DNA of 64,000 nucleotides, taken from NCBI RefSeq assembly GCF_003609645.1, contig NZ_MCIB01000001.1, positions 62,001 to 126,000 of the forward strand, in the 5' to 3' direction. The notes under the pieces are model-generated. The model was not told where the DNA came from and ran no database searches. It saw only the letters and a list, made by a program, of their open reading frames with translations. Below, in pieces: positions 35,203-45,058 of the stretch (positions are counted from its first letter, which is position 1; the number at the start of each line of letters is the position of its first letter). Source of the DNA: Thermohalobacter berrensis (GTDB lineage Bacteria; Bacillota; Clostridia; Tissierellales; Thermohalobacteraceae). Both the position numbers and the translations under genes were made by a program.

Positions 35203-36471
35203 ATGCTTAAAAATGAATTACTAGAAGGTCAAACTGAAACAGTTACATCTAATGAAAAGGCTAAGAAGGTTGCTAGAAAGGGAATTTTGGCCATTCAGCA
35301 TGTTATTGCTATGTTTGGTGCTACAGTATTGGTTCCAATTTTAACAGGTTTAAATCCTGCAGTAGCACTTTTTACGGCAGGATGTGGAACATTGTTATTC
35401 CACCTAGTAACTAAAGGAAAAGTACCTGTATTCTTAGGTTCAAGTTTTGCATTTATACCAGTAATAACAGCAGTTGCAAATCAATACGGAGATTTAAGTT
35501 ATGCCCAAGGTGGTATAATGGTAGCAGGTGGATTGTATTTAGTAATGGCTTTACTTATAAAAATATTCGGAGTAGAGAGAATAAAAAGCTTCTTTCCACC
35601 GGTTGTAGTAGGACCTATGATTATAGTGATAGGTTTAATATTAAGTCCTGTAGCTATACAAATGGCTTCTACAAATTGGTTAGTAGCAATGGTAGTTGTT
35701 GCAACTGTGATATCAGTGTCAATATTTTCTAAAGGATTTTTTAAAGTTATACCTATACTATGTGGAGTAACTGTAGGATATATTTTCTCAGCAATGTTAG
35801 GAATAATAGACTATACTCCTATAACTAATGCAAGTATAATTAGTGTTCCACAATTTACATTACCTAAGTTTGAATTTGGAGCGATAGCAATGATTGCACC
35901 AATAGTCTTAGCTGTATTCATGGAACATATTGGTGATGTAACTACTAATGGAGCAGTTGTAGGCAAAAACTTTATTGAAGATCCAGGACTTCATAGAACA
36001 CTAATGGGTGATGGATTAGCAACATTATTTGCAGGCTTAGTAGGAGGTCCAGCAAATACAACATATGGAGAAAATACAAGTGTTTTAGCTGTTACAAAAG
36101 TTTATGATCCATCTATACTTAGAATTGCAGCAGTAATAGCAATAGGGTTAAGCTTTATAGGAAAAGTTGGAGCTATACTTCAGACTATTCCACAAGCAGT
36201 TATGGGTGGAGTAAGTTTAATATTATTCGGTATGATTGCTAGTGTAGGAATTAGAACAATTACAAACGCTGAAGTAGATTTTTCAAGTAATAGAAACTTA
36301 ATAGTAGCTTCATTAATACTAGTAGCAGGTATAGGAACAGAGTTTTTAAAAGCTAATCCTAATTTTAATGGTGTAATAGGAATTCAAATAACTGAAAATA
36401 TACAAATAATTGGTTTAAGTTTAGCTGCCTTAATAGGGGTAGTTGTAAATAAAATTTTACCAGAATGCTAA
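35203..36471 (+). CDS. uraA: Uracil permease, NCS2 family
   Basis: Imports uracil by proton symport. The 422-residue membrane protein has about 14 hydrophobic segments and NCS2 motifs: QHVIAMFGATVLVP (about 28-41), the substrate-site glutamate in FMEHIGDVTTNG (about 242), and GGPANTTYGENTSV (about 287-300). SD AAAGGGAGGT. It lies between pyrR and pyrC, and its SD may be masked under PyrR control. Confidence 0.96.
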   Translation: MLKNELLEGQTETVTSNEKAKKVARKGILAIQHVIAMFGATVLVPILTGLNPAVALFTAGCGTLLFHLVTKGKVPVFLGSSFAFIPVITAVANQYGDLSYAQGGIMVAGGLYLVMALLIKIFGVERIKSFFPPVVVGPMIIVIGLILSPVAIQMASTNWLVAMVVVATVISVSIFSKGFFKVIPILCGVTVGYIFSAMLGIIDYTPITNASIISVPQFTLPKFEFGAIAMIAPIVLAVFMEHIGDVTTNGAVVGKNFIEDPGLHRTLMGDGLATLFAGLVGGPANTTYGENTSVLAVTKVYDPSILRIAAVIAIGLSFIGKVGAILQTIPQAVMGGVSLILFGMIASVGIRTITNAEVDFSSNRNLIVASLILVAGIGTEFLKANPNFNGVIGIQITENIQIIGLSLAALIGVVVNKILPEC

Positions 36472-36516
36472 AAAAGGGGGCAATATAGGCTGTAAAGCTT
36501 ATATTGCCTTTTTTTT
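36470..36516 (+). terminator. Terminator hairpin between uraA and pyrC
   Basis: Stem ggcaatata-ggc / gc-tatattgcc with flanking A- and T-runs (aaaaaa...tttttttt). No PyrR loop precedes it and no promoter is seen between it and pyrC, so pyrCFKDE must rely on read-through. Confidence 0.8.
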
Positions 36517-36534
36517 AAAATAGGAGGCTAAATT

Positions 36535-37809
36535 ATGTCAATAATAGTAAAGAATGGTTATGTTGTAAACCCTATTGAAAATACTGTTGAAAAACTTGAT
36601 ATAGAAATAGGCAATGGAAAAGTTAGAAGACTAGAAAAAAACATTAATACTAAAGTAGAGGAAATTATTGATGCTAATGGAAAATATGTTTTACCTGGAC
36701 TAGTTGATATCCATGCACATTTTAGAGAACCAGGATATGAATATAAAGAGACTATGAAGACAGGTTCTAGGGCAGCCAGTGCCGGAGGGTATACAACAGT
36801 TTGTGTTATGGCTAATACTAACCCTGTAATTGATAATGTAAAAGTTTTAAAAGAATTAAAAGAAATAATTAAAAAGGATAGCTGCATAAACGTATTACCT
36901 ATAGCATCTGCAACAAAGGGTCTAGAAGGAAAGGAAATAACAGACATAAAAGGTCTACAAAAAAATGGAGCAATAGCTATTTCAGATGATGGCAAACCTA
37001 TAATGGATGCTGAATTATTAAATGAGATAATTATTAAAACAGACAGATTAGGTATTCCCTTAATGATACACAGTGAAGATATGAGATATGTAAATAATGG
37101 ATGTATTAACAAAGGGAAAGTATCAGAAAAAATAGGCGTAAGAGGTATAGATAGAGATGCCGAAAATGCCATGATAGAAAGGGACTTAAAGCTAGCTAAA
37201 AAATTAGGATGCAGAATTCATATTTGTCATGTTAGTACTAAAGAAAGTGTTAGAATGATCAGAAAAGCAAAGAAAGATGGAGTTAAGGTTACTTGTGAAG
37301 TAGCACCCCATCATTTTTCAATAACTGAAGATTTAATTAAAGAAAAGGGATCATTATGTAAAGTTAATCCACCTTTAAGGACTAAAAAAGATATAGAGGA
37401 AATAATAGAAGGTATAAAAGATGGAACAATTGATGCAATTGCTACAGACCATGCACCACATTCAAAGGAAGAAAAACAATTAGGTTTATCTAAAGCACCA
37501 TTTGGAATATCAGGTATAGAATTAGCATTTTCAATTACTGTAACTTATCTTCTAAAAAAAGGAATTATTAATATAGTGGAATTAGCTAAGCTTATGAGTT
37601 TTAATCCAAGCTCTATAATCGGTATAAATAGAGGGAAATTAAAAGCTGGTAATCCTGCAGATATTACTATTGTTGATTTAAATGAGAGTTTTATAGTTGA
37701 AGAAAAAGACTTATTTTCAAAAGGAAAAAATACACCTTTTGTTGGTGAAAAATTAACAGGGAAAGTTAAATGGACAATAGTGTCAGGAAAAATAGTTTAT
37801 AGGGGGTAA
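36535..37809 (+). CDS. pyrC: Dihydroorotase
   Basis: Cyclises carbamoyl-aspartate to dihydroorotate. The 424-residue amidohydrolase has the zinc motif DIHAHFREPG (about 58-67), the metal/ligand residues in HICHVS and VTCEVAPHH, and the catalytic Asp in ATDHAPHS (about residue 303). Class I-type length. SD AGGAGGC. Its stop codon overlaps a potential start of pyrF. Confidence 0.96.
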   Translation: MSIIVKNGYVVNPIENTVEKLDIEIGNGKVRRLEKNINTKVEEIIDANGKYVLPGLVDIHAHFREPGYEYKETMKTGSRAASAGGYTTVCVMANTNPVIDNVKVLKELKEIIKKDSCINVLPIASATKGLEGKEITDIKGLQKNGAIAISDDGKPIMDAELLNEIIIKTDRLGIPLMIHSEDMRYVNNGCINKGKVSEKIGVRGIDRDAENAMIERDLKLAKKLGCRIHICHVSTKESVRMIRKAKKDGVKVTCEVAPHHFSITEDLIKEKGSLCKVNPPLRTKKDIEEIIEGIKDGTIDAIATDHAPHSKEEKQLGLSKAPFGISGIELAFSITVTYLLKKGIINIVELAKLMSFNPSSIIGINRGKLKAGNPADITIVDLNESFIVEEKDLFSKGKNTPFVGEKLTGKVKWTIVSGKIVYRG

Positions 37810-37814
37810 TGTAT

Positions 37815-38702
37815 GTGTTTATAGATAGATTAATTGAAAAGATTAAAGAAAAGGATAATCCTACTGTTGTAGGATTAGATCCAAGAATAGAGTTTATACC
37901 AGTTTTTTTAAGAAAAAAATATGGAGATATTGAAGCAGTATACCATTATAACAAGATAATTATCGATACTATAAAGGATATTGTTCCATGTATTAAGCCC
38001 CAAATTGCATTTTATGAAGCCTTAGGAGTTAAAGGACTAGAAATATTTAAAAGAACTGTTGAATATGGAAGAAAAAATGGTCTTATAGTTATTGCTGATA
38101 TTAAAAGGGGAGATATTGGTTCAACAGCAAAGGCATATGCTAAGGCATACTTAGAAGGAGGCTTTGTTGAAGTAGATGCTGTAACAATTAATCCCTATTT
38201 AGGAGAAGATTCAATTGTACCCTTTACAGATTATTGTAACAAGGATAAAGGAGTGTTTATTCTAGCTAAAACTTCTAACAAATCTTCAAAGGACTTACAG
38301 GATTTAACAACAAAGGGAAAAAGGATTTATGAAACTGTTGGACATTATATAGAAAAATGGGGCAATGAATATATAGGTAATTATGGGTATAGTTCAGTCT
38401 GTTCTGTTGTAGGTGCAACATATCCAAAGGAAATGAAAATACTAAGAAAAATAATGAAAAGTGCCTATTTCTTGGTACCTGGATATGGAGCACAAGGTGG
38501 TACAGCTAAGGACATTATACACTCTTTCAATGACGATGGATTAGGTGCAATTATTAATTCATCAAGGGGAATAATTGCAGCCCATACAAAGGAGGAGTAT
38601 AAGAAAATCTATAAAGAAGAAGATTTTCATTTAGCAATTAGGGATGCAGCAATCAAAATGAAAAATGATATAAATAATGAGCTTAAAAGGAAATTTAATT
38701 AA
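37815..38702 (+). CDS. pyrF: Orotidine-5'-phosphate decarboxylase
   Basis: Makes UMP from OMP. The protein belongs to the longer (type 2, about 295 residues) OMP decarboxylase group, with VVGLDPRIEFIP, the catalytic lysine and aspartates in VIADIKRGDIGSTAKAYAKA, TINPYLGEDS and VPGYGAQGGTAKD. GTG 37815 is chosen: it is eight bases after SD AGGGGG and gives the usual N-terminus MFIDRLIEKIKEK; ATG 37809 overlaps the pyrC stop with the SD only two bases away. Confidence 0.95.
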   Translation: MFIDRLIEKIKEKDNPTVVGLDPRIEFIPVFLRKKYGDIEAVYHYNKIIIDTIKDIVPCIKPQIAFYEALGVKGLEIFKRTVEYGRKNGLIVIADIKRGDIGSTAKAYAKAYLEGGFVEVDAVTINPYLGEDSIVPFTDYCNKDKGVFILAKTSNKSSKDLQDLTTKGKRIYETVGHYIEKWGNEYIGNYGYSSVCSVVGATYPKEMKILRKIMKSAYFLVPGYGAQGGTAKDIIHSFNDDGLGAIINSSRGIIAAHTKEEYKKIYKEEDFHLAIRDAAIKMKNDINNELKRKFN

Positions 38703-38713
38703 AGGGTGATGGT

Positions 38714-39484
38714 ATGAAGTATATAGAAAATTGTACTGTAAATAAGAATGAAAAAATAATTGATGATATATATAGAATGGAATTAAAAAGCAATAAAATA
38801 GTAAAGGATAGTAAAGCAGGACAATTTTTAGAGATTAAAGTAAATAATCTTAATTATCCTTTATTAAGAAGGCCAATTAGTATTAATGAGATTAATTTAG
38901 ATGAAAATCTTTTAGTTATATATTATAAAACTGTTGGTAAAGGTACTAAAATCTTAAGTCAGGTTAAAAAGGGAGAAAAACTTAGTGTAGTGGGACCTTT
39001 AGGAAATGGCTTTGATACAAGTTATGAAGGATTAAACATTGGAATAGTAGGAGGAGGAATAGGGATAGCTCCATTAGTTGAATTAGCAAAATCACTATAT
39101 CAGAAAAACAATGTTAATATTTATCTTGGCTTTAATGATAAACCCTATCTAATAAACAGACTTAATGAATTAAGTAATATAGTCAAAGTATCAACAGTAA
39201 GTGGATCTTATGGTTACAAGGGATTTATTACAGAAGTTTTAGAAAAGGATATAAAGGAAGGAAACCTTGATTTACTTTATGCATGTGGTCCTAAGGGAAT
39301 GCTTAAAAAGATTAAAGATATAGCTAAAGAGTTTAATATTAGGTGTCAAGTTTCCCTAGAGGAAAGAATGGGTTGTGGTATAGGAGCTTGTCTAGGTTGT
39401 TCAATAGAAGTAAATGGACAAATGAAAAAGGTTTGTGTAGATGGACCAGTATTTTGGAGTAATGAGGTGAATTTAGATGAGTAA
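38714..39484 (+). CDS. pyrK: Dihydroorotate dehydrogenase B electron-transfer subunit
   Basis: Carries FAD and a 2Fe-2S cluster and passes electrons from dihydroorotate on PyrD to NAD+. The 256-residue protein has the flavin-binding motif LLRRPISI (about 54-61), the NAD-domain glycines IGIVGGGIGIAPL and the C-terminal cluster CGIGACLGC...C (about 221-243). SD AAAGGGTGATGG. Its end overlaps pyrD by 8 bp. Confidence 0.97.
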   Translation: MKYIENCTVNKNEKIIDDIYRMELKSNKIVKDSKAGQFLEIKVNNLNYPLLRRPISINEINLDENLLVIYYKTVGKGTKILSQVKKGEKLSVVGPLGNGFDTSYEGLNIGIVGGGIGIAPLVELAKSLYQKNNVNIYLGFNDKPYLINRLNELSNIVKVSTVSGSYGYKGFITEVLEKDIKEGNLDLLYACGPKGMLKKIKDIAKEFNIRCQVSLEERMGCGIGACLGCSIEVNGQMKKVCVDGPVFWSNEVNLDE

Positions 39485-40397
39485 AAAGGTAGATACTTCT
39501 GTAAACTTAAATGGATTAATATTAAAAAATCCTATTATGACAGCCTCTGGAACATTTGGTTTTGGTAAAGAATATGAAGATTTTATGGACATTAGTAAAT
39601 TAGGGGCAGTTGTAGTAAAGGGATTAACACTAAAGCCTAAAAAGGGAAACAAGACCCCTAGAATAGCTGAAACCCCAAGTGGAATTCTAAATAGTATAGG
39701 ATTAGAAAATCCGGGTGTTGAGCATTTTATAAAAGAAGAATTATCTTATCTTAAAAGAAAAGGTATGACAGTAATAGCTAATATAGCAGGAAATACTATT
39801 GAAGAATATTGTGAGATGGCAAGGATATTAAATGATACTGAGTGTGATGCTATTGAAATGAATATATCATGTCCAAATGTAAAAAAGGGTGGAGTAGCCT
39901 TTGGAACAGATAAAGATGTGGTATATAAAATAACCAGTGAAGTAAAAAATAATTTAGATAAACCCCTTATAGTAAAACTATCACCAAATGTTACTGATAT
40001 AAAAGAAATAGCTAAAAGTGTTGAAAAAGGAGGAGCAGACTGTTTAAGTCTTATAAATACATTAATAGGGATGGCTGTAGATATAAAGACTAGAAGACCT
40101 ATACTTAAGAACAATATAGGAGGGTTATCTGGCCCAGCAATAAAACCTGTTGCTTTAAGGATGGTATGGCAGGTAAGTAACACTGTAAATATTCCTATTA
40201 TTGGAATGGGAGGCATAACTAGTATAGAAGATGTTATAGAGTTTCTATTAGTTGGAGCTAATGCTGTAGCAATAGGCACTGGTAATTTTATTAACCCAGC
40301 TATTAATTCGGAGTTAGTAGATAAATTAGAAGAATATTTAATTGATAACAATATTTCTAATGTTAATGAGTTAGTTGGAAAAATTGAACCATATTAA
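39477..40397 (+). CDS. pyrD: Dihydroorotate dehydrogenase B catalytic subunit (class 1B)
   Basis: Oxidises dihydroorotate to orotate with FMN; the NAD-linked class 1B form works with PyrK and suits an anaerobe. The 306-residue barrel shows TASGTFGFGKEY, the FMN/substrate motif NSIGLENPG, the catalytic Cys in MNISCPNV (about residue 132) and the phosphate-site motif IGMGGI. It overlaps pyrK. Confidence 0.97.
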   Translation: MSKKVDTSVNLNGLILKNPIMTASGTFGFGKEYEDFMDISKLGAVVVKGLTLKPKKGNKTPRIAETPSGILNSIGLENPGVEHFIKEELSYLKRKGMTVIANIAGNTIEEYCEMARILNDTECDAIEMNISCPNVKKGGVAFGTDKDVVYKITSEVKNNLDKPLIVKLSPNVTDIKEIAKSVEKGGADCLSLINTLIGMAVDIKTRRPILKNNIGGLSGPAIKPVALRMVWQVSNTVNIPIIGMGGITSIEDVIEFLLVGANAVAIGTGNFINPAINSELVDKLEEYLIDNNISNVNELVGKIEPY

Positions 40398-40415
40398 ATA
40401 AGGGGAGTGATTTAT

Positions 40416-40994
40416 ATGGATAGAAGGGAAATACTTGAAGTATTTAAAAAAGCAGGAGTACTATTAAAGGGACATTTTCTATTAACTTCAGGGAGACATT
40501 CTGAAGAATATATACAGTGTGCTCAGCTGTTTAAATATCCAAACTACTCTGAAACAATATCTAAAATATTGGCAGACAAATTTAAAGATAAAGAAATTGA
40601 TATTGTAATAGGACCAGCTATAGGTGGAATTATTTTATCCTATGAGGTTGCAAAACAGCTAGGGGTTAAAAGTATATTTGCAGAAAGAGAAAATGGTGTA
40701 ATGACACTAAGAAGAGGTTTTAAAATAAATAAGGGTGATAGAGTTTTAGTTGTTGAAGATGTAGTAACTACAGGAGGATCTGTAAAAGAAGTTATAGATA
40801 TTGTTAAGGAAAAAGGCGGAGAAATTGTAGGAGTTGGATGTATTGTAGATAGAAGTACTGGTGAAAGAAAGTTTAATGAAGAATTAAATTCAGTGATTAA
40901 ATTTAATATTGAAACATACAACAAAGATGAATGTCCTCTTTGTAAGAAGGATATACCAGTTGTAAAGCCTGGAAGTAGAAAATTAAAGAAATAA
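40416..40994 (+). CDS. pyrE: Orotate phosphoribosyltransferase
   Basis: Converts orotate and PRPP to OMP. The 192-residue protein has [13 protein letters not shown], the PRPP motif [14 protein letters not shown] (about 112-125), and a C-terminal Cys pair (CPLCKK) found in the long clostridial/archaeal PyrE group. ATG 40416 follows SD AAGGGGAG; GTG 40407 lies in that SD. Last gene of the pyr operon. carA and carB are not present. Confidence 0.96.
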   Translation: MDRREILEVFKKAGVLLKGHFLLTSGRHSEEYIQCAQLFKYPNYSETISKILADKFKDKEIDIVIGPAIGGIILSYEVAKQLGVKSIFAERENGVMTLRRGFKINKGDRVLVVEDVVTTGGSVKEVIDIVKEKGGEIVGVGCIVDRSTGERKFNEELNSVIKFNIETYNKDECPLCKKDIPVVKPGSRKLKK

Positions 40995-41023
40995 AAGGTA
41001 GAGGTTAATCCTCTACCTTTTTG
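40992..41023. terminator. Bidirectional terminator between pyrE and rqcH
   Basis: Stem aaaaggtagagg / cctctacctttt, loop ttaat; it contains the stop and last codons of rqcH. Confidence 0.85.
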
Positions 41024-42780
41024 ATTTTATTTACTTCTGTCTTTTTTGGAGTAATATAAATTGTATTATTATTATCATATATTACCATTCCTGGTTTAGC
41101 TCCATTAGGTTTTCTTACATTTTTTCTTTCTGTATAGTCAACAGGTACATTACTTGACATTTTACCTTTACTATAAAATGCAGCTAATAGTGCAGCTTCT
41201 TTTAGAGTGTTTTCTGGAACTTCTTCTCCTTTAGATTTTACTATAACATGTGACCCTGGTATCTCTTTTGTGTGTAGCCATATATCTTCTTTATTAGCAA
41301 ATTTAAGTGTGAGGTAATCATTTTGTTTATTGTTTTTACCTACATATATGTCATACCCATCGGAGGATATGAAATGGTAAGGATTAGAAGGAGCTTCTTT
41401 TTTCTTTTTTCTATTTCTTAACTTAGACTTTATATAACCTTCTTTTATAAGCTCTTCTCTTATTTCATCTATCTCAGATGGATCAGAACAGTTTTCAATA
41501 CTTACTAGTATGTTTTCTAAATAATCTATTTCATCCTTTGTATTAGTAATTTGTTTTGAAACTTCTACATGGGCATTTTTTAACTTGTTATACCTTTTAT
41601 AATATTTTTGGGCATTTTCTGCTGGGGTTAACCTAGGGTCTAGATTAATTTTAATTTTTTCCCCTTTTTCACTATAGAAATTTTGCACTTCTACATTAGA
41701 ATCTCCTTTATTAATATGATATAGATTAGCCATTATTAAATCTCCATATATTTTATATTTTTCTCTTTTTTCAGCATTTAAAAGTTCTTCTTTTTGTTTA
41801 GCTAATTTTTTAAGACTTCTATCTAACTTTGTATTGACTAGTTTTTTTAGTTCAATTGATTTTTGTTTTAACCTATCTAGCTTATCCCTAGTATAGTAGA
41901 ATTTTTCAAGAACTTTACTTATTGAATGGATATATTCTTTTTTAAAATTGTTATATTGTTTTATATCTATGGCAGAAAAGGCTATTAGCTTTTGATTTTC
42001 TTCATCAAAAATTACACAAGGATTATAAAAGTTATTTTTAACATCTGAAATTACTTTATTAAATTCTTGATATAGCTTTTCTTTTTCTTCATTATTTAAT
42101 AACGCTAATTGTTTACTTTCATCTATACCAGCTTTATAACATATCTCACGTCCAACTAATGGACTGATTCCTGTAAAAGATCTATATAAAAACTTATATA
42201 TAACAGTACCATCATTAGCTGAATCTAATTCTTTAAAGAAGATATTTTTATCAATTTTCAAAGGATTTTTCTTGTTTTGAGAAGGAGGATAACTATACTT
42301 TAAACCAGGTAAAACTTGTCTAACACTACTTATATCTGGAGTAATTCTTTTTATTGCATCTATTATTTTCCCTGATTTTTTATCTACTAAGATAATATTA
42401 CTATGTCTTCCCATTATCTCAATAACAATTTCCTTTACTGATATTTCTCCAAGCTCGTCTAGATTCTCAACTTCAATCTTTATTATCCTTTCAAATGAGG
42501 GCTGTTTGATATCTATTATCTTTCCACCTTGTAGGTGTTTTCTTAAAAGCATACAAAACATAGGTGGATTTAAAGGATTAGATTTAGTTAATTCTGTTAG
42601 ATGAATTCTAGGGTTATTGCTAGCTGCTGATATAAATAATTTAAGTTTTTGACCTTTTTTTCTAATATTTATAACAATTTCTTCTCTTTCAGGTTGATAA
42701 ACTTTATCAATTTTACCATTTAACATTTTTGATTTAAATTCATTAACCAATGAGTTGATTACAATTCCATCTAAAGCCAT
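41005..42780 (-). CDS. rqcH: Ribosome quality control protein RqcH (NFACT family)
   Basis: RqcH binds stalled 50S-peptidyl-tRNA complexes and adds C-terminal alanine tails that mark the chain for degradation; older names are FbpA or fibronectin-binding protein. The 591-residue protein has the NFACT-N domain (about 1-185; ALDGIVINSLV, MGRHSNIILVD), a helical and long coiled-coil middle (about 190-430), and the NFACT-R domain (about 455-570; LTLKFANKEDIWLHTKEIPGSHVIV). SD AGGAGG. Diverges from dapF. Confidence 0.95.
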   Translation of the reverse strand: MALDGIVINSLVNEFKSKMLNGKIDKVYQPEREEIVINIRKKGQKLKLFISAASNNPRIHLTELTKSNPLNPPMFCMLLRKHLQGGKIIDIKQPSFERIIKIEVENLDELGEISVKEIVIEIMGRHSNIILVDKKSGKIIDAIKRITPDISSVRQVLPGLKYSYPPSQNKKNPLKIDKNIFFKELDSANDGTVIYKFLYRSFTGISPLVGREICYKAGIDESKQLALLNNEEKEKLYQEFNKVISDVKNNFYNPCVIFDEENQKLIAFSAIDIKQYNNFKKEYIHSISKVLEKFYYTRDKLDRLKQKSIELKKLVNTKLDRSLKKLAKQKEELLNAEKREKYKIYGDLIMANLYHINKGDSNVEVQNFYSEKGEKIKINLDPRLTPAENAQKYYKRYNKLKNAHVEVSKQITNTKDEIDYLENILVSIENCSDPSEIDEIREELIKEGYIKSKLRNRKKKKEAPSNPYHFISSDGYDIYVGKNNKQNDYLTLKFANKEDIWLHTKEIPGSHVIVKSKGEEVPENTLKEAALLAAFYSKGKMSSNVPVDYTERKNVRKPNGAKPGMVIYDNNNTIYITPKKTEVNKIKKVED

Positions 42781-42817
42781 ATTAATTCCTCCAAAATAAA
42801 ATTATTTGATATTATAT

Positions 42818-42846
42818 AATATATCATTTGCTTTCCTTTTTATCAA
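42818..42846 (-). promoter_or_regulatory. Promoter of rqcH
   Basis: On the minus strand TTGATA (42841-42846), 17-bp spacer, TATATT (42818-42823). Confidence 0.55.
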
Positions 42847-42899
42847 AGAAAGTAATTTTGAAAAACGAATATTAAATTTTTGTAACATTTAAAAGGAAA

Positions 42900-42928
42900 T
42901 TCACATCTTTTTTTAGTATTTATATTAT
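42900..42928 (+). promoter_or_regulatory. Promoter of dapF
   Basis: TTCACA (42900-42905), 17-bp spacer, TATTAT (42923-42928), 37 bases before the start codon. Confidence 0.5.
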
Positions 42929-42964
42929 TATAATATTACTTACAACCTATATAGGAGGTTTGCT

Positions 42965-43798
42965 ATGTTAGAATTTGCAAAGTTACATGGATTAGGAAAT
43001 GATTTTATAGTTTTTGATGGTATTAAACAGAAACTGCCAAGCTACAATGAACTTGCAAAAAAAGTTTGTGACAGACATTTTGGAATTGGTGCAGATGGAA
43101 TGATAATAGTAGAGGAATCTAAAAAAGCTGATATTAAAATGGTTTTCTTTAATGCAGATGGGACTGAAGCCCCAATGTGTGGAAATGGTATTAGGTGTTT
43201 TGCTAAATTTGTATATGATAATAATTATGTAAAAAGTAGGGACTTTACTGTGGAAACTTTAGCAGGTATAATGAGACCTAGGGTTTACATAGAAAACGAC
43301 CTAGTATCAAAAGTAAAGGTGAATTTAGGAAAACCTATATTTGATACTAAAGCTATTCCTGTTGCTACTGAGGAAAATAAGTTTATAGATAAAGAGATAA
43401 TTATAGATAATAAAAAGTTTAATATATCTGCAGTATCAGTAGGAAGTATCCATGCTGTAGTTTTTGTTAATAATTTAGATGATATTGATATAGAAAAAAT
43501 TGGTCCAATTATTGAAAATCACAAATTGTTCCCTGACAAAATAAATGTAAACTTTTGTCAAGTCATTGACGAAGATAACATTAAAGTTTTAACCTGGGAA
43601 AGGGGAGTAGGGCAGACCTTGGCATGTGGTACAGGTGCTTCTAGTGTAGCAGTAATTAGTTCAATTGTTAATAATACTAGTAAGTGTGTAAATGTACATT
43701 TATTAGGAGGTACAGTAAAAATAGAACAGGAAGATGATGAAGTTTATATGACTGGACCAGCAAAACTTATATGTACTGGATTATATAATCTAAATTAA
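42965..43798 (+). CDS. dapF: Diaminopimelate epimerase
   Basis: Interconverts LL- and meso-diaminopimelate for lysine and peptidoglycan. The 277-residue protein begins KLHGLGNDFIVFDG and keeps both catalytic cysteines: first in PMCGNGIRCFAKF (about residue 74), second in LACGTGASSVA (about 219). Strong SD TAGGAGG. It is monocistronic or weakly linked to yicC, which has its own promoter. Confidence 0.97.
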   Translation: MLEFAKLHGLGNDFIVFDGIKQKLPSYNELAKKVCDRHFGIGADGMIIVEESKKADIKMVFFNADGTEAPMCGNGIRCFAKFVYDNNYVKSRDFTVETLAGIMRPRVYIENDLVSKVKVNLGKPIFDTKAIPVATEENKFIDKEIIIDNKKFNISAVSVGSIHAVVFVNNLDDIDIEKIGPIIENHKLFPDKINVNFCQVIDEDNIKVLTWERGVGQTLACGTGASSVAVISSIVNNTSKCVNVHLLGGTVKIEQEDDEVYMTGPAKLICTGLYNLN

Positions 43799-43814
43799 AT
43801 AAGTGTATACTAAA

Positions 43815-43842
43815 TTGACACAAGTGTAAATTATGATAAAAT
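43815..43842 (+). promoter_or_regulatory. Promoter of the yicC-thiN housekeeping run
   Basis: TTGACA (43815-43820) and TAAAAT (43837-43842), spacer 16 bp. Confidence 0.6.
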
Positions 43843-43873
43843 TGATTATAATAAGCTAGGAAGGATGAGATAT

Positions 43874-44755
43874 ATGATTAAGAGTATGACTGGCTTTGGA
43901 AGAGGTGAAAGTAAAGATGAAAATAGGCATTTTACAATAGAAATAAAGTCAGTAAATCATAGATATAATGATATAAATATAAGAATGCCTAAACATCTAA
44001 ATCATCTGGAAGAAAAAATAAGAAGATTAGTAAAAAATAAGGTTAAAAGGGGTAGAATTGAAATATATATTAAATTAGAATATATAGGTGAAAGTGATAT
44101 TGATGTTAATTATAATTTGTCACTTGCCCAATCATATAAAAGGGTCCTAGAAGAATTAAGTAGAGAGCTAAAAATTATGGATAGTATTTCAATAGAACTT
44201 TTAAGTAAATTTCCAGATGTTATCAAAACTGAGAAAAAAGAAGAAAATGAAGATGAGGTTTGGGAATGTTTAAGGGAAGGTCTTGAAGAGGCATTAAACA
44301 AGATGGTAGATATGAGAATAAAGGAGGGACAAGAGCTTGCTAAAGACATCAAAGAAAGGGCATTTAAGGTTAAGCAAATGGTATCAAAAATTGAGAAAAG
44401 AGCCCCAGAGGTGGTTGTTGAATATAAGGAAAAATTAAAAAATAGAATTAATGAACTCCTTGAAGAAAATTATGATTTAGATGAAAATAGATTGGAAAAT
44501 GAAGTTGCTTTTTTTGCTGATAAAAGTAATATAGATGAAGAGATTGTTAGATTATATAGTCATATAAATCAGCTTACAAAGACATTAGATTCTGATATAC
44601 CAGTAGGAAGAAAACTTGATTTTCTAATACAAGAGATGAATAGAGAAACAAATACGATTGGTTCAAAGGTTGGAGATATTGAAATTAAAAATAAAGTAGT
44701 TGATATAAAGAGCGAATTAGAAAAAATAAGAGAACAAATACAAAATATAGAGTAA
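43874..44755 (+). CDS. YicC/YloC family endoribonuclease
   Basis: YicC proteins are stress-related RNases; the Bacillus homologue YloC sits in the same place before remA-gmk-rpoZ-coaBC-priA. The 293-residue protein opens with the universal MIKSMTGFGRGE, has SVNHRYNDINIRMPK, and ends with the DUF1732 region (PVGRKLDFLIQEMNRETNTIGSK). ATG 43874 gives the family N-terminus; ATG 43865 overlaps the SD. Confidence 0.94.
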   Translation: MIKSMTGFGRGESKDENRHFTIEIKSVNHRYNDINIRMPKHLNHLEEKIRRLVKNKVKRGRIEIYIKLEYIGESDIDVNYNLSLAQSYKRVLEELSRELKIMDSISIELLSKFPDVIKTEKKEENEDEVWECLREGLEEALNKMVDMRIKEGQELAKDIKERAFKVKQMVSKIEKRAPEVVVEYKEKLKNRINELLEENYDLDENRLENEVAFFADKSNIDEEIVRLYSHINQLTKTLDSDIPVGRKLDFLIQEMNRETNTIGSKVGDIEIKNKVVDIKSELEKIREQIQNIE

Positions 44756-44771
44756 TTAAGGAGGTTATAAT

Positions 44772-45044
44772 ATGAGTATAAAACTTATTAATATAGGTTT
44801 TGGTAATATAGTTTCAGCAAATAGACTTGTTGCAATTGTTAGTCCTGAGTCAGCACCAATTAAAAGAATTATACAAGAAGCAAGGGAAAGAGGAATGCTT
44901 ATTGATGCTACATATGGTAGAAGAACAAGAGCTGTAATTATTACTGATAGTGACCATATTATTCTGTCAGCTGTTCAACCTGAAACTGTTGCACATAGAT
45001 TAGACAATAGAGAAAATAATGATGTTGAAACAAATAAGGAATAG
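44772..45044 (+). CDS. remA: Extracellular matrix regulator RemA (DUF370)
   Basis: RemA is a small DNA-binding protein that forms rings and activates matrix and osmoprotection genes in Bacillus. The 90-residue sequence [48 protein letters not shown] and the conserved Arg residues match the family closely. SD AAGGAGGT. The yicC-remA-gmk order is conserved in Firmicutes. Confidence 0.94.
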   Translation: MSIKLINIGFGNIVSANRLVAIVSPESAPIKRIIQEARERGMLIDATYGRRTRAVIITDSDHIILSAVQPETVAHRLDNRENNDVETNKE

Positions 45045-45058
45045 AAAGAGGGACTAAA

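Noticed and set aside
36558-37172. 204-codon minus-strand ORF opposite pyrC
   Set aside because: Antisense shadow of pyrC; serine/isoleucine-rich translation typical of the reverse frame of AT-rich genes.
39746-40351. 201-codon minus-strand ORF opposite pyrD
   Set aside because: Antisense shadow of a highly conserved enzyme gene; no SD and no recognisable motifs.
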